Shown here: piece by piece, positions 33,834-42,679 of the stretch
Layout: each line of letters begins with the position of its first letter
How positions within the stretch are numbered: position 1 is the first letter of the stretch
DNA from: SHVZ01 sp041906305
Lineage (GTDB): Bacteria; Pseudomonadota; Alphaproteobacteria; SHVZ01
DNA: 64,000 nucleotides
NCBI GenBank assembly: GCA_041906305.1
Contig: JAYRJL010000001.1
Span: 1,302,001 to 1,366,000, forward strand
Reading direction: 5' to 3'
The notes under the pieces: generated by a model
What the model was told of the DNA's origin: nothing
Database searches by the model: none
What the model saw: the letters and a program-made list of their open reading frames with translations, nothing else
Program-made: the position numbers and the translations under genes

Positions 33834-35381
33834 TCATACGTTTCGGACGCGTCCGGCCCAGAACCGGTCGCGGATCGTGCGTTTCAGTACCTTGCCGACC
33901 GGGCTCCGGGGCAGGGAGTCCCAGATCTCGAAGGACTTGGGCGTCTTCATGCCGCCGACTCGCTCGCGGCAGAAGGCCGAGAGCTCCTCGACCGTCGCCG
34001 CGCCGGGGGTCTTGAGCTGGACGATCGCCTTGACCGCCTCGCCCCACTTGTCGTCGGGAACGCCGACCACCGCGCAGTCCTGGACCGCCGGATGCGCCCA
34101 GATGACCTGCTCGATCTCGGACGGGTAGATGTTGAAGCCGCCGGAGATGATCATGTCCCGCTTGCGGTCGACGATGTAGAAATAGCCGTCCTCGTCCTTG
34201 AAACCGACGTCGCCGGTGTGGTGCCAGCCGAAGCGGGAGGCCTCTTCGGTCGCTTTGGGATTCTTGTAGTACCCCTTCATCACGAGATTGCCGCGGACGA
34301 CGATCTCGCCCTTCTCGTTCGGCGGCAGGATGTTGCCGTCGTCGTCCATGACCTCGACCTGCGCGAATATCGTCGATCGCCCGCAGCTCATCAGCCGCTT
34401 CTCAAGCTTCGGGTCGCCGACGACCTTGTGTTCCTCCGGCGACAGGAACGTGCAGAGCATCGGCGCCTCGGCCTGGCCGAAGGTCTGCGCCATCACCGGG
34501 CCGAATATCTCCATCGCCTCCTTGAGCTTCTCCGCCGACATCGGCGCCGCCGCGTAGACGAAGTGCGTCAGCGAGGAGTAGTCGAACTCGCGCACGCGCG
34601 GGTGACCCAGCATCATGTAGATGACGGTCGGCGGCAGGAACAGCGTCGTCACCTTGTGCCGCTGGATGCTTTCCATGACGAGCAAGGCATCCGCGCTCGG
34701 GATCAGGACCGTGGTCGCGCCCAGCGCCAGTAGCGGGAACGAGATGCACCCGGCAGCATGCGTCATCGGGGCGGCGATCAGGTGCACCGGCGGCTCGGTC
34801 GTCGGCATCGAGGTGATGAAGTTCGCGATCATCGTCGCGAAATTCAGGTTGGTCAGCATCACGCCCTTCGATCGGCCGGTGGTGCCGCCGGAGGGCCAGA
34901 TCGAGGCGAGGTCGTGCGGCCCGGAGGGCACGTAGCAGGGGTCGTCGTTGGCGTCGGCGAGCCAGCTCTTGAGGTCGGGATCGGCGCCCGCCTTGTCGAC
35001 GCAGACGAGGCCGAGCAGCGTCGGCACCTTCTTCCGCATCTCCTCGGCCGCCGCGGCGAAGCTCGAATGATAGAAGAGGAATCGGCAGTCGTTGTCGGCG
35101 AGGATGGCCGCGTTGTCGTCGACCGCATTGCGCGCGTTCAGCGGCATCCAGGCGCCGCCGGCGCGAAGGATGCCGAGGATGCAGGAGAAGGCATCCGCGT
35201 CGTTGGGGCTGAGGACAGCCGCCCCCATCTGGGGGGCGAGGCCGGCGGATATCAGCCGGTTGGCGACCCTATGCGTGCGTTTCTGGACCTCGGCGAAGGT
35301 GAGAGACACCTCGCCGCCGACCAGGCATGCCCTGTCCGGATAGAGGGCCGCTCCGCGGTCGAAGAAGTCGATCAGGCGCAT
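33834..35381 (-). CDS. Acyl-CoA synthetase (AMP-binding)
   Basis: Ligase of 515 aa forming acyl-CoA through an acyl-adenylate. The ATP/AMP P-loop is WPSGGTTGRSKGVM (about residues 162-175). The other motifs are FGQAE, HTGDVGFKDEDGYFYIVDRKRDMI and the C-terminal catalytic Lys in PRSPVGKVLKRTIRD. The last two motifs are standard for class I adenylate-forming enzymes. The acid substrate cannot be read from the sequence. It is divergent from the gamma-glutamyltransferase-like gene with 95 nt between starts. Confidence 0.92.
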   Translation of the reverse strand: MRLIDFFDRGAALYPDRACLVGGEVSLTFAEVQKRTHRVANRLISAGLAPQMGAAVLSPNDADAFSCILGILRAGGAWMPLNARNAVDDNAAILADNDCRFLFYHSSFAAAAEEMRKKVPTLLGLVCVDKAGADPDLKSWLADANDDPCYVPSGPHDLASIWPSGGTTGRSKGVMLTNLNFATMIANFITSMPTTEPPVHLIAAPMTHAAGCISFPLLALGATTVLIPSADALLVMESIQRHKVTTLFLPPTVIYMMLGHPRVREFDYSSLTHFVYAAAPMSAEKLKEAMEIFGPVMAQTFGQAEAPMLCTFLSPEEHKVVGDPKLEKRLMSCGRSTIFAQVEVMDDDGNILPPNEKGEIVVRGNLVMKGYYKNPKATEEASRFGWHHTGDVGFKDEDGYFYIVDRKRDMIISGGFNIYPSEIEQVIWAHPAVQDCAVVGVPDDKWGEAVKAIVQLKTPGAATVEELSAFCRERVGGMKTPKSFEIWDSLPRSPVGKVLKRTIRDRFWAGRVRNV

Positions 35382-35476
35382 CAGGTCTTTGCCTCCCCTT
35401 GGGCAGGATAATACGCTGCTCCTCCCCCAATCGACGGCCGGCGCCCAACCGCGGAACCGGCCCTGGAGACCCCAAG

Positions 35477-37228
35477 ATGTTCACCACCCGCCCCGAGCTT
35501 CTCGGCACCTTCGGCGCGACCGCGTCGACCCATTGGCTCTCGGCCGTCACCGGCATGGGCGTGCTGGAGCGCGGCGGCAACGCCTTCGATGCCGCGGCGA
35601 CGATGGGCTTCGTCCAGCAGGTGGTCGAGCCGCAGCGCAACGGGCCGGCCGGCGAGGTGCCGATCCTCTTCCATCAGGCGGGCAGCGACGGCGTCCGGGC
35701 GATCAGCGGCCAGGGAACGGCGCCGGCCGCGGCGACGGTCGAGCACTATCGCGCCCTTGGCCTCGACCTTGTCCCGGGTACCGGCTTCCTCGCCGCGACC
35801 ATCCCCGGTGCCTTCGATGCCTGGATGGTGCTGATCCGCGACCGCGGCACGTTGCCGCTCCGCCAGATCCTTGAGCCCGCGATCGCGCTCGCCGGCAACG
35901 GCTATCCGATGACGCCCCGGATCGTGAACGGGATCGAGAAGGTCGCGGAGACCTTCCGGATCGACTGGCCGACCTCGGCCGCGGTCTATCTGCCGGGCGG
36001 AAAGCCGCCTGTCGTCGGCAGCTATCTCAAGAACCCGGCGCTCGCACGAACCTTCCGCCGCCTGGTCGAGGAAGGGGAAGCCGCCGGCGGCGATCGGGTG
36101 CGCCAGATCGAGGCGGCCAGGCGCGCCTGGTCGCAGGGTTTTGTCGCCGAGGCGATCGACCGTTTCGTCCGCTCCGCCGTCAAGGACACCTCCGGCCGCG
36201 CTCATGCCGGCGTGATCACCGCCGACGACATGGCGCACTGGCAGGCGCGCGAGGAGGCGCCGGTCTCTTACGACTACGGCCGCTACACGGTGGCCAAGTG
36301 CGGGACCTGGAGCCAGGGACCGGTGTTCCTTCAGCAGCTGGCGCTGCTGGCCGGCGACGATATCGCCAAGCTCGATCCGAACGGGCCCGAGTTCGTGCAT
36401 CTGGTGGTCGAGGCGACCAAGCTCGCCTTCGCCGATCGCAACGCCTATTACGGCGATCCCGATTTTGTCGAGGTGCCGCTGCCGCATCTTTTGAGCGACG
36501 CCTACAATCGCGAGCGCCGGAAGCGGATCGGCGAGAACGCATCGCTGGACACGCCGCCGGGCAACGTGCCCGGCTATCAGCCGAATGTCGCGAAGCTCAA
36601 GCACGGGCCGGACATCACGCTGGAGCCCCGCTGGCGGGCGGCGATGCCGAGCGACACCTGCCATCTCGACGTCGTCGACCGCCACGGCAACATGGTCGCG
36701 GCGACACCGTCCGGCGGCTGGCTGCCGAGCTCGCCGGTGATCCCGGATCTCGGATTCCCGCTCGGCACGCGCGGCCAGATCTTCTCGCTCGATCCCAAGC
36801 ACCCGAACGCCCTGATGCCGGGCAAGCGGCCGCGGACGACGCTGACGCCATCCTTCGCTCTTCGCGACGGCAAGCCCTACATGGTCTTCGGCACGCCCGG
36901 CGGCGACCAGCAGGACCAGTGGGCGCTGGTCATGTTCCTCCGCCACGTCCATCACGGCATGAACCTGCAGCAGGCGATCGACGCGCCGGCCTTCCACACC
37001 GCGCATTTCGAGAGCTCGTTCTGGCCGCGTGGCGCCGAGCCCGGCAAGGTCCGGATCGAAAGCCGCTTCGGCGACGCGGTCGCTGCCGACCTCAAGCGCC
37101 GCGGCCACGACGTAGAGGTCGTCGACGGATGGAGCGAGGGCAATCTCTCTGCGATCACGCGCGACGGGGAGGTGCTGCGCGCGGGCGCCAACCCACGCTT
37201 CATGGAGGGATATGCGGTCGCCCGGTAA
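35477..37228 (+). CDS. Gamma-glutamyltransferase-family protein
   Basis: Ntn-hydrolase of 583 aa in the GGT family, which splits itself into two subunits before acting on gamma-glutamyl or related amide bonds. The predicted nucleophile is Thr394, in SDTCHLDVVDRHGNMV, at almost the same place as Thr391 of E. coli GGT. LERGGNAFDAAATM near the N-terminus and the final GGDQQDQWALVM are family features. There is no signal peptide, so it probably works in the cytoplasm, unlike classical GGT. Many such genes encode acylases or oxamate-type amidases; exact activity unknown. Confidence 0.88.
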   Translation: MFTTRPELLGTFGATASTHWLSAVTGMGVLERGGNAFDAAATMGFVQQVVEPQRNGPAGEVPILFHQAGSDGVRAISGQGTAPAAATVEHYRALGLDLVPGTGFLAATIPGAFDAWMVLIRDRGTLPLRQILEPAIALAGNGYPMTPRIVNGIEKVAETFRIDWPTSAAVYLPGGKPPVVGSYLKNPALARTFRRLVEEGEAAGGDRVRQIEAARRAWSQGFVAEAIDRFVRSAVKDTSGRAHAGVITADDMAHWQAREEAPVSYDYGRYTVAKCGTWSQGPVFLQQLALLAGDDIAKLDPNGPEFVHLVVEATKLAFADRNAYYGDPDFVEVPLPHLLSDAYNRERRKRIGENASLDTPPGNVPGYQPNVAKLKHGPDITLEPRWRAAMPSDTCHLDVVDRHGNMVAATPSGGWLPSSPVIPDLGFPLGTRGQIFSLDPKHPNALMPGKRPRTTLTPSFALRDGKPYMVFGTPGGDQQDQWALVMFLRHVHHGMNLQQAIDAPAFHTAHFESSFWPRGAEPGKVRIESRFGDAVAADLKRRGHDVEVVDGWSEGNLSAITRDGEVLRAGANPRFMEGYAVAR

Positions 37229-37351
37229 GGTTAACTATCTATAAAATCAGCAATTTTAGGTGCGAGAACGGTTACCTCTTATTACCCTTCATTAATCGTT
37301 TATTTGAGACTTCCGGCCTAGAAACGACCCTGGACGTAGTCGGGGGAGAAC
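37229..37351. other. AT-rich intergenic stretch before the hybrid kinase
   Basis: These 123 nt are much richer in A and T than the flanking genes, with CTATAAAAT, ATTTTAGG and CATTAATCG. CTA(T)AAAAT and ATTTTAG form an imperfect inverted repeat (about 37239-37260). A clear -35/-10 pair was not found; TTGAGA at 37304-37309 lacks a partner. It probably contains the promoter of the kinase gene and perhaps a regulator site. Confidence 0.5.
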
Positions 37352-39865
37352 TTGGACGGCTCGAGCATCATTGACCGGATAGCGCGCGGACGATCGATCC
37401 GAGGGGTCGCGACGATCGCAGGTGCGGTCATTTGCCTATTTCTTCTGGCCGGCTTCGCGGCGACTGCCTGGCATGCCTTCGAGGACGAGGTTTCCGACGC
37501 CCAGCGCGAGACCGCGAACTTGGCGCTCCTTCTGGAGAAGCATGCGCAACGCACCTTCGGCGTCGTCGACATGGCGTTGCGCGCCGTCGTCCATACCTTC
37601 GAGCACGGGCCCGAGGCCACTTTTGCGGCCAGCCCTTCCGAACTCTCGATGCTTCTCGGTCGTCATGCCGCCGGCCAGGAGGAGCTGCTGAACCTCTTCG
37701 TCGTCGATGCCCGGGGAATTGGGCTTGCCGGCTCTCCCGGCACTGTAAGCTCGATAGACGTTTCCGACCGCGAGTATTTCAAGCAGGCCCGCGACGATCG
37801 CAGCGGGCGGCTCTTCATTTCCGAACCACTCCAGAGCCGCGCCGGCCTCGGTTGGATCGTCATCGTATCTCGGCGGATCCAGGACGGGCATGGCGAATTT
37901 GCCGGTCTCGCTGCTGCTTCGATTCCCATCGACTACTTCCTGTCCTTCTACAGTACGCTTGCGATAGGCGTGGATGGCGCGATCACGCTCCGCAATCGCA
38001 ATGGTGTCGTGTACGCCAGGCATCCGGATGGCGCAGGGCTGATCGGACAGAAGACATCCAACCTCGGCGTATTCGACGCCGTGCAGTCAGGCAAGCTTTC
38101 CGGGAATCTCCTGTTCTGGAACGAGTCCGGCCTGCGCAGCCGGATCGTCAGCTTCCGGGCCGTCGAGAATTTCCCCTTCATCGTCTCCGTCGGGATCGGC
38201 AGGGCGGAAATCGTCAAGCGCTGGTCCGAAGGCACGATACGGAACGGCATCGTTACGATCGCCTTGATGGGCGTCGTCATCGCTCTCCTGGCAGGAGTCG
38301 TGCACGAGGTCGGTCGCAGGGTGGCGGCGGACACGGCGTCGCGGCGCAGCGAGCAGGAAGCGGCGTCTGCGCGCCGCCGTCTTGCCGACGCGATAGATAC
38401 CCTGCCCTGGGCGATCCTGGTGCTCGATGCCGACAACCGGATCGTCGTGTCGAGTCGGCGCTATGGTGAGTTGTTCCCTCAGCTGGCCGATGTCGCGGTG
38501 CCTGGAGCGTCCTTTTCCGACGTTCTGCGCCGGATCGTCACCTCAGGCCTTGTCGACGACGAGAAGTGGGCGGAAAAGCGCTCGGCGATGCACATTCAAG
38601 GGCCGCACGAGACGGAGCTGCACTTCACGGACGGCCGCTTCTTCCGGCTGATCGTGCGGTTGACGTCCGACGGCGGCCGGGTCTGTGCGCTGGAAGACGT
38701 GACCGAAGCGAAGCGGACTCAGGAGGTCCTGGTCCAGGCGCACAAGATGGAGGCGGTCGGCCAGCTCACCGGCGGTGTCGCGCACGACTTCAACAATCTG
38801 CTCACCGTCATCCTGGGCAATGCCGGAATGCTGCTGGACGACGTTCCCGCGGACAGTCCTCTCAAGGGCGCGGCCCAGATGATCGAGGATGCGGCACTTC
38901 GCGGCGCGGAGCTCACTCAGCGCCTGCTCGCCTTCTCGCGCCAGCAGCCGCTCGCCCCGGGGGGCGTCGATCTCAATCGCCTGGTCGAGGGCCTGCAGAA
39001 GATGCTGAGGCGCACCATCGGCGAGGACATCGACGTCCGGCTCGCGCTCGGCAGCGATCTTCCCCTCGCCTTGGCGGACTCGGGCCAGCTCGAGAACGCG
39101 ATCCTGAACCTGTCGATCAACGCACGGGATGCGATGCCCGACGGCGGGCACCTCACGATCGAGACGGCGGGCGTCTTCCTCGATGGCGACTATGCACGGC
39201 ACGAAGGCGACGTGAAGCCGGGCTCCTACGTGATGGTCGCGGTCAGCGACACCGGTAGCGGCATGAGCCCGGAGGTCCTGGGGCGCGTGTTCGAGCCGTT
39301 CTTCACCACCAAGGAAGTGGGCAAGGGATCGGGGCTCGGCCTCAGCATGGTTTACGGCTTCGCCAAGCAGTCCGGCGGCCATGTGAAGATCTACAGCGAG
39401 GCCGGCATCGGCACGACGGTGAAGCTGTATCTTCCGGAGGCCCGCGTCTCCAAGAAGTCGGAAAGGGTCAAGGAGGCGACCGAAGTCGTTGGCGGCGAGG
39501 GAGAATCCATACTCGTCGTCGAGGACGACGCCGACGTCAGGTCCTATGCGACTTCGATTCTGCGGGGGCTCGGCTACACGGTCCACGAGGCCGAGGACGG
39601 TCCGTCCGCGGTCGCAAAGCTCTCGGAGCTGAAGGGCCTCGACCTGCTGTTCACCGACGTGATCCTGCCTCGCGGCATGGATGGCGGTCAGCTGGCCGCG
39701 CAAGCCTGGCGCAGCCGCCCGAACCTGCCGGTCCTCTACACATCCGGCTATACCGGCAGTGCCATTCTCCACCAGGGACGCCTCAAGGCCGGGGCACGCC
39801 TGCTCAACAAGCCCTATCGTAAGGCCGATCTGGCCAAGGCAGTCCGCACCGCACTCCGCGGCTAG
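37352..39865 (+). CDS. Hybrid sensor histidine kinase with extracytoplasmic sensor domain
   Basis: Kinase of 837 aa. Helix 1 lies at about 19-42, followed by a periplasmic double-Cache-type domain (about 45-295, with DVSDREYFKQARDDRSGRLF) and helix 2 at about 300-320. A PAS domain follows (about 345-450), then HisKA with His478 in GGVAHDFNNLLTV, HATPase with DTGSGMSPEV and GSGLGLSMVYG, and a C-terminal REC with VVEDDADVR and an Asp in LLFTDVILPRGMDG. dCache sensors commonly bind small organic ligands such as amino acids. The TTG start has GGGGGAG 5 nt before it. No partner regulator lies next to it. Confidence 0.9.
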   Translation: MDGSSIIDRIARGRSIRGVATIAGAVICLFLLAGFAATAWHAFEDEVSDAQRETANLALLLEKHAQRTFGVVDMALRAVVHTFEHGPEATFAASPSELSMLLGRHAAGQEELLNLFVVDARGIGLAGSPGTVSSIDVSDREYFKQARDDRSGRLFISEPLQSRAGLGWIVIVSRRIQDGHGEFAGLAAASIPIDYFLSFYSTLAIGVDGAITLRNRNGVVYARHPDGAGLIGQKTSNLGVFDAVQSGKLSGNLLFWNESGLRSRIVSFRAVENFPFIVSVGIGRAEIVKRWSEGTIRNGIVTIALMGVVIALLAGVVHEVGRRVAADTASRRSEQEAASARRRLADAIDTLPWAILVLDADNRIVVSSRRYGELFPQLADVAVPGASFSDVLRRIVTSGLVDDEKWAEKRSAMHIQGPHETELHFTDGRFFRLIVRLTSDGGRVCALEDVTEAKRTQEVLVQAHKMEAVGQLTGGVAHDFNNLLTVILGNAGMLLDDVPADSPLKGAAQMIEDAALRGAELTQRLLAFSRQQPLAPGGVDLNRLVEGLQKMLRRTIGEDIDVRLALGSDLPLALADSGQLENAILNLSINARDAMPDGGHLTIETAGVFLDGDYARHEGDVKPGSYVMVAVSDTGSGMSPEVLGRVFEPFFTTKEVGKGSGLGLSMVYGFAKQSGGHVKIYSEAGIGTTVKLYLPEARVSKKSERVKEATEVVGGEGESILVVEDDADVRSYATSILRGLGYTVHEAEDGPSAVAKLSELKGLDLLFTDVILPRGMDGGQLAAQAWRSRPNLPVLYTSGYTGSAILHQGRLKAGARLLNKPYRKADLAKAVRTALRG

Positions 39866-39950
39866 CCACCGTTCCGGCATTTCAATCTTCCTCTCGCGGG
39901 CCGATGCCCTCTCCCGGCATGATGCGGGACCGGACACAGGGGAGGCGTCG

Positions 39951-40727
39951 ATGGCCGAGAACCATGTCAGAAAGAGGCTGGGCGAAGGGAAGCTCGCAGT
40001 CGGGCTCACCTTGCGGATCGCGCCCTCGATCGAGATGACGGCTGTCGCTCGCCAGGCGGGCTTCGACTGGCTGTTCCTCGACATGGAGCACGGATCGATG
40101 GCGGTTCACCATGTGGGCCAGCTCTCGATCGCGGCCGGCATGGCGGGCATCACGCCGATTGCCCGCGTGACCCATCAGGACCTGGCGACGGCAGCCCGCC
40201 TTCTGGACTCGGGCGCCCACGGCATCATCTTCCCTCACGTCGATACGCCTGAAGAGGCGCGGGCGGCGGCGGACGCCTGCCGCTTCGCGCCGGTCGGCAA
40301 CCGCTCCTTCGGCGGAATGCCGCCGAGCATCGGCTTCGCGCCGATTCCGGCGACCGAGGTGACGCGCAGGTCGAACGAGCTCGTCTTCATCGTCGCGATG
40401 ATCGAGACCGAGAAGGCGGTCGCCAATGCCGACGCGATCGCCGCCGTCCCCGGCATCGATTGCCTCCTGATCGGCAGCAACGACCTCAGCCTCGACATGG
40501 GCATCCACGGCGACTTCGGGCATGCGAAGATCGTCGCCGCCTACGAGGCGGTCATCGGCGCCTGCAGGAAGCACGGCAAGGTCCCGGGCATGGGCGGGAT
40601 CTACGACACCGTCTTCGCCAAGAAGTACGTGCAGATGGGAGCGAGGTTCATCCTCGGCGGCTCCGACCTGCAGCTGATCTCGGCAGGCGCCAAGGCCCGG
40701 ACCGACTTCTTCACCTCGCTGCTCTAG
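39951..40727 (+). CDS. HpcH/HpaI-family aldolase/citrate lyase
   Basis: Class II aldolase of 258 aa related to 4-hydroxy-2-oxoheptanedioate aldolase, which makes or breaks C-C bonds next to a keto acid. Conserved motifs are FLDMEHGSM, GIIFPHVDTPEEARAA, IETEKAV with a metal-binding Glu, and IGSNDLSLDMG with the metal-binding Asp. The ATG is preceded by GGGGAGG. It is the first gene of a same-strand cluster (39951-45066). The next start is 4 nt after its stop. Confidence 0.92.
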   Translation: MAENHVRKRLGEGKLAVGLTLRIAPSIEMTAVARQAGFDWLFLDMEHGSMAVHHVGQLSIAAGMAGITPIARVTHQDLATAARLLDSGAHGIIFPHVDTPEEARAAADACRFAPVGNRSFGGMPPSIGFAPIPATEVTRRSNELVFIVAMIETEKAVANADAIAAVPGIDCLLIGSNDLSLDMGIHGDFGHAKIVAAYEAVIGACRKHGKVPGMGGIYDTVFAKKYVQMGARFILGGSDLQLISAGAKARTDFFTSLL

Positions 40728-40731
40728 GTAC

Positions 40732-41604
40732 ATGCCTCTCTCCTGGTCCGCCACGCCGCCGGTCGCGCGAACGGCGGTCTGGATGGTGCTCTGCGGTGTC
40801 TTCTTCTCGCTGATGTCGGTGATGATCCGCGTCGCGTCCAGCGAGCTGCCGGCGACCACGATGATCCTCGCCCGCAACGGGCTGGCCTTCCTGTGCCTGC
40901 TGCCTTTCCTGTTTCGCCACGGCACGCGGGTGGTTCGCGCGCCGCGCCCGCGCTTCCTGATGTGGCTCGGGGCGATCCAGGTCCTATCCAATGTCGGCTG
41001 GTTCCTGGCGCTCAAGGTGGTGCCGGTCGCGGACGCGACCGCCATCAGCTTCCTCACGACGATCATCACGCCGGTGCTCGCGATCTTCGTCCTGAAGGAG
41101 CCGCCGCGGCCGGTACGTTTCGTAGCCCTGGCCGTCGGCCTCGTCGGTGCCGTCGTCATCGTTCGTCCCGGCTTTCAGGAGATCTCCATCGAGATGCTGA
41201 TGCTGCTCAGCAACGCGGTGATCTATGCCGGCTTCGCCCTGATCATCCGGGCGGCGAGCCGCGATCACTCCTCGGATACGATCGTCTTCTACACGCTGGC
41301 GTCGGCAGTGCCGCTCGCGGCCGTGATCGCCATCCCCGATCTCGCCTGGCCGACGTCGTGGGGCTGGGCGGTCCTGCTGGGGATCGGCGTCTGCGCCGGC
41401 CTCGGCCAGATCACGGCAACGCTCGGGTACGGATCGGGAGAAACGTCCCTGGTTATGGCGTTCGACTTCCTCAAGCTGCCGATCGCGGCGGCCGTATCGA
41501 TGCTCACGATCGGCGAGTATCCGGACCGCTGGACCTGGATCGGCGCCGTGGTCATCTTCGCCTCCGCCTGGGCGATGGTTCGTAACGAGACACGTACGAA
41601 GTGA
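40732..41604 (+). CDS. EamA/DMT family transporter
   Basis: Membrane protein of 290 aa with ten helices and two EamA halves. It begins with MVLCGVFFSLMSVMIRVASSE, has the ARNGLAFLCLLPFL motif of the first half and a second half with LLGIGVCAGLGQITAT. It is placed between the aldolase and the phosphotriesterase-like gene, so it may import or export a substrate or product of the cluster. The DMT family does not tell direction or substrate. It is separate from the EamA protein at 31624-32484; the two share only family-level similarity. Confidence 0.88.
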   Translation: MPLSWSATPPVARTAVWMVLCGVFFSLMSVMIRVASSELPATTMILARNGLAFLCLLPFLFRHGTRVVRAPRPRFLMWLGAIQVLSNVGWFLALKVVPVADATAISFLTTIITPVLAIFVLKEPPRPVRFVALAVGLVGAVVIVRPGFQEISIEMLMLLSNAVIYAGFALIIRAASRDHSSDTIVFYTLASAVPLAAVIAIPDLAWPTSWGWAVLLGIGVCAGLGQITATLGYGSGETSLVMAFDFLKLPIAAAVSMLTIGEYPDRWTWIGAVVIFASAWAMVRNETRTK

Positions 41605-41621
41605 ATTGAAAGGATCGACCG

Positions 41622-42662
41622 ATGAATCGCGCGGAACTCAAGGGCAAGGTGCAGACGGTGTGCGGGACGATCTCGCCGGACAGGCTGGGCCAGACCCTGA
41701 TGCACGAGCACCTGCTCTCCGACCTCCGCACGCCGGCGCAGCGCAAGGTCAACGAGCCAGACGAGCCGATCAGCCTGCAGAACGTGTGGGAGATCAACTA
41801 CGGTCGGAAGACCAACCGGATGCAGTACGTCCTCGATATGAAGGACATCGCGCAGGCCGAGATGGGCGCGCTTCGCATGCTCGGCGGCGACTCGGTGGTC
41901 GAGCTTACCTGCGGCGGCATCCGGCCCGATCCGAAGGGCCTCGCCGACATCCAGCTCGGCACCGGCGTGAACATCATCATGGGCTGCGGCTACTACGTCG
42001 AGGAGTACCAGGACCCCTCGAACAGGAACCGCAAGGTCGAAGACTTCGCGAAGGAGATCATCGGCCAGGTCTTCGACGGGGCCTGGGGCACTACCGTCCG
42101 CGCCGGCATCATCGGCGAGATCGGCTCGCAGAACCCATGGACGGATCTGGAGAAGACCGTGATGCGGGGCGCGGTGATCGCCCAGCAGGAGACCGGGGCC
42201 GCGCTCAACATCCATCCGGGCCGCCGCGAGGACCTGCCGCTCGAGATCGCGACCACCGTCAAGGAGTGGGGCGCCGATCTCTCGCGCACGATCATCAGCC
42301 ATATCGACCGCACCATCCTCGACGTCGAGCCGCTGCTGCGTCTGGCGGAGACCGGCGTGGTGCTGGAGTTCGACATGTTCGGCGTCGAGAACACCTACTA
42401 TCCGCTGAAGGAGAGCGTCGACCTGCCGAACGACGGCATGCGGCTTCGGCTGATCAAGGCGCTGGTCGACCGCGGCCATCTCGACCAGGTGGTGATCTCC
42501 CATGACATCGACTGCCGCACGCGCCTCACCAATTTCGGCGGCCACGGCTACGGCCACATCTTCAGGAACGTCGTGCCGCTGATGAAGGCGCGGGATTTCA
42601 GCCAGGAGCAGATCGACGGCATCCTGACCGAGAACCCGAAGCGCCTGCTGACCTTCGTCTAG
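41622..42662 (+). CDS. Phosphotriesterase-family hydrolase
   Basis: Binuclear metal hydrolase of 346 aa in the amidohydrolase superfamily. HEH in QTLMHEHLLSD gives the first two metal ligands. A Glu in AGIIGEIGS sits where true phosphotriesterases have a carbamylated Lys, as in the PHP homology proteins. His residues in LNIHPGR and ISHIDRT and the Asp in SHDIDCR complete the site. Family members hydrolyse lactones, phosphoesters or amides, and the substrate here is unknown. The ATG has AAAGGA upstream. Likely part of the transcript that begins with the aldolase. Confidence 0.9.
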   Translation: MNRAELKGKVQTVCGTISPDRLGQTLMHEHLLSDLRTPAQRKVNEPDEPISLQNVWEINYGRKTNRMQYVLDMKDIAQAEMGALRMLGGDSVVELTCGGIRPDPKGLADIQLGTGVNIIMGCGYYVEEYQDPSNRNRKVEDFAKEIIGQVFDGAWGTTVRAGIIGEIGSQNPWTDLEKTVMRGAVIAQQETGAALNIHPGRREDLPLEIATTVKEWGADLSRTIISHIDRTILDVEPLLRLAETGVVLEFDMFGVENTYYPLKESVDLPNDGMRLRLIKALVDRGHLDQVVISHDIDCRTRLTNFGGHGYGHIFRNVVPLMKARDFSQEQIDGILTENPKRLLTFV

Positions 42663-42679
42663 AAGCGGGCTTGGGCGAC

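Noticed and set aside
32505..34733. Long plus-strand open frame across the Fsr-like gene and the acyl-CoA synthetase
   Set aside because: It is the mirror of two well-defined minus-strand genes; no family features or ribosome site.
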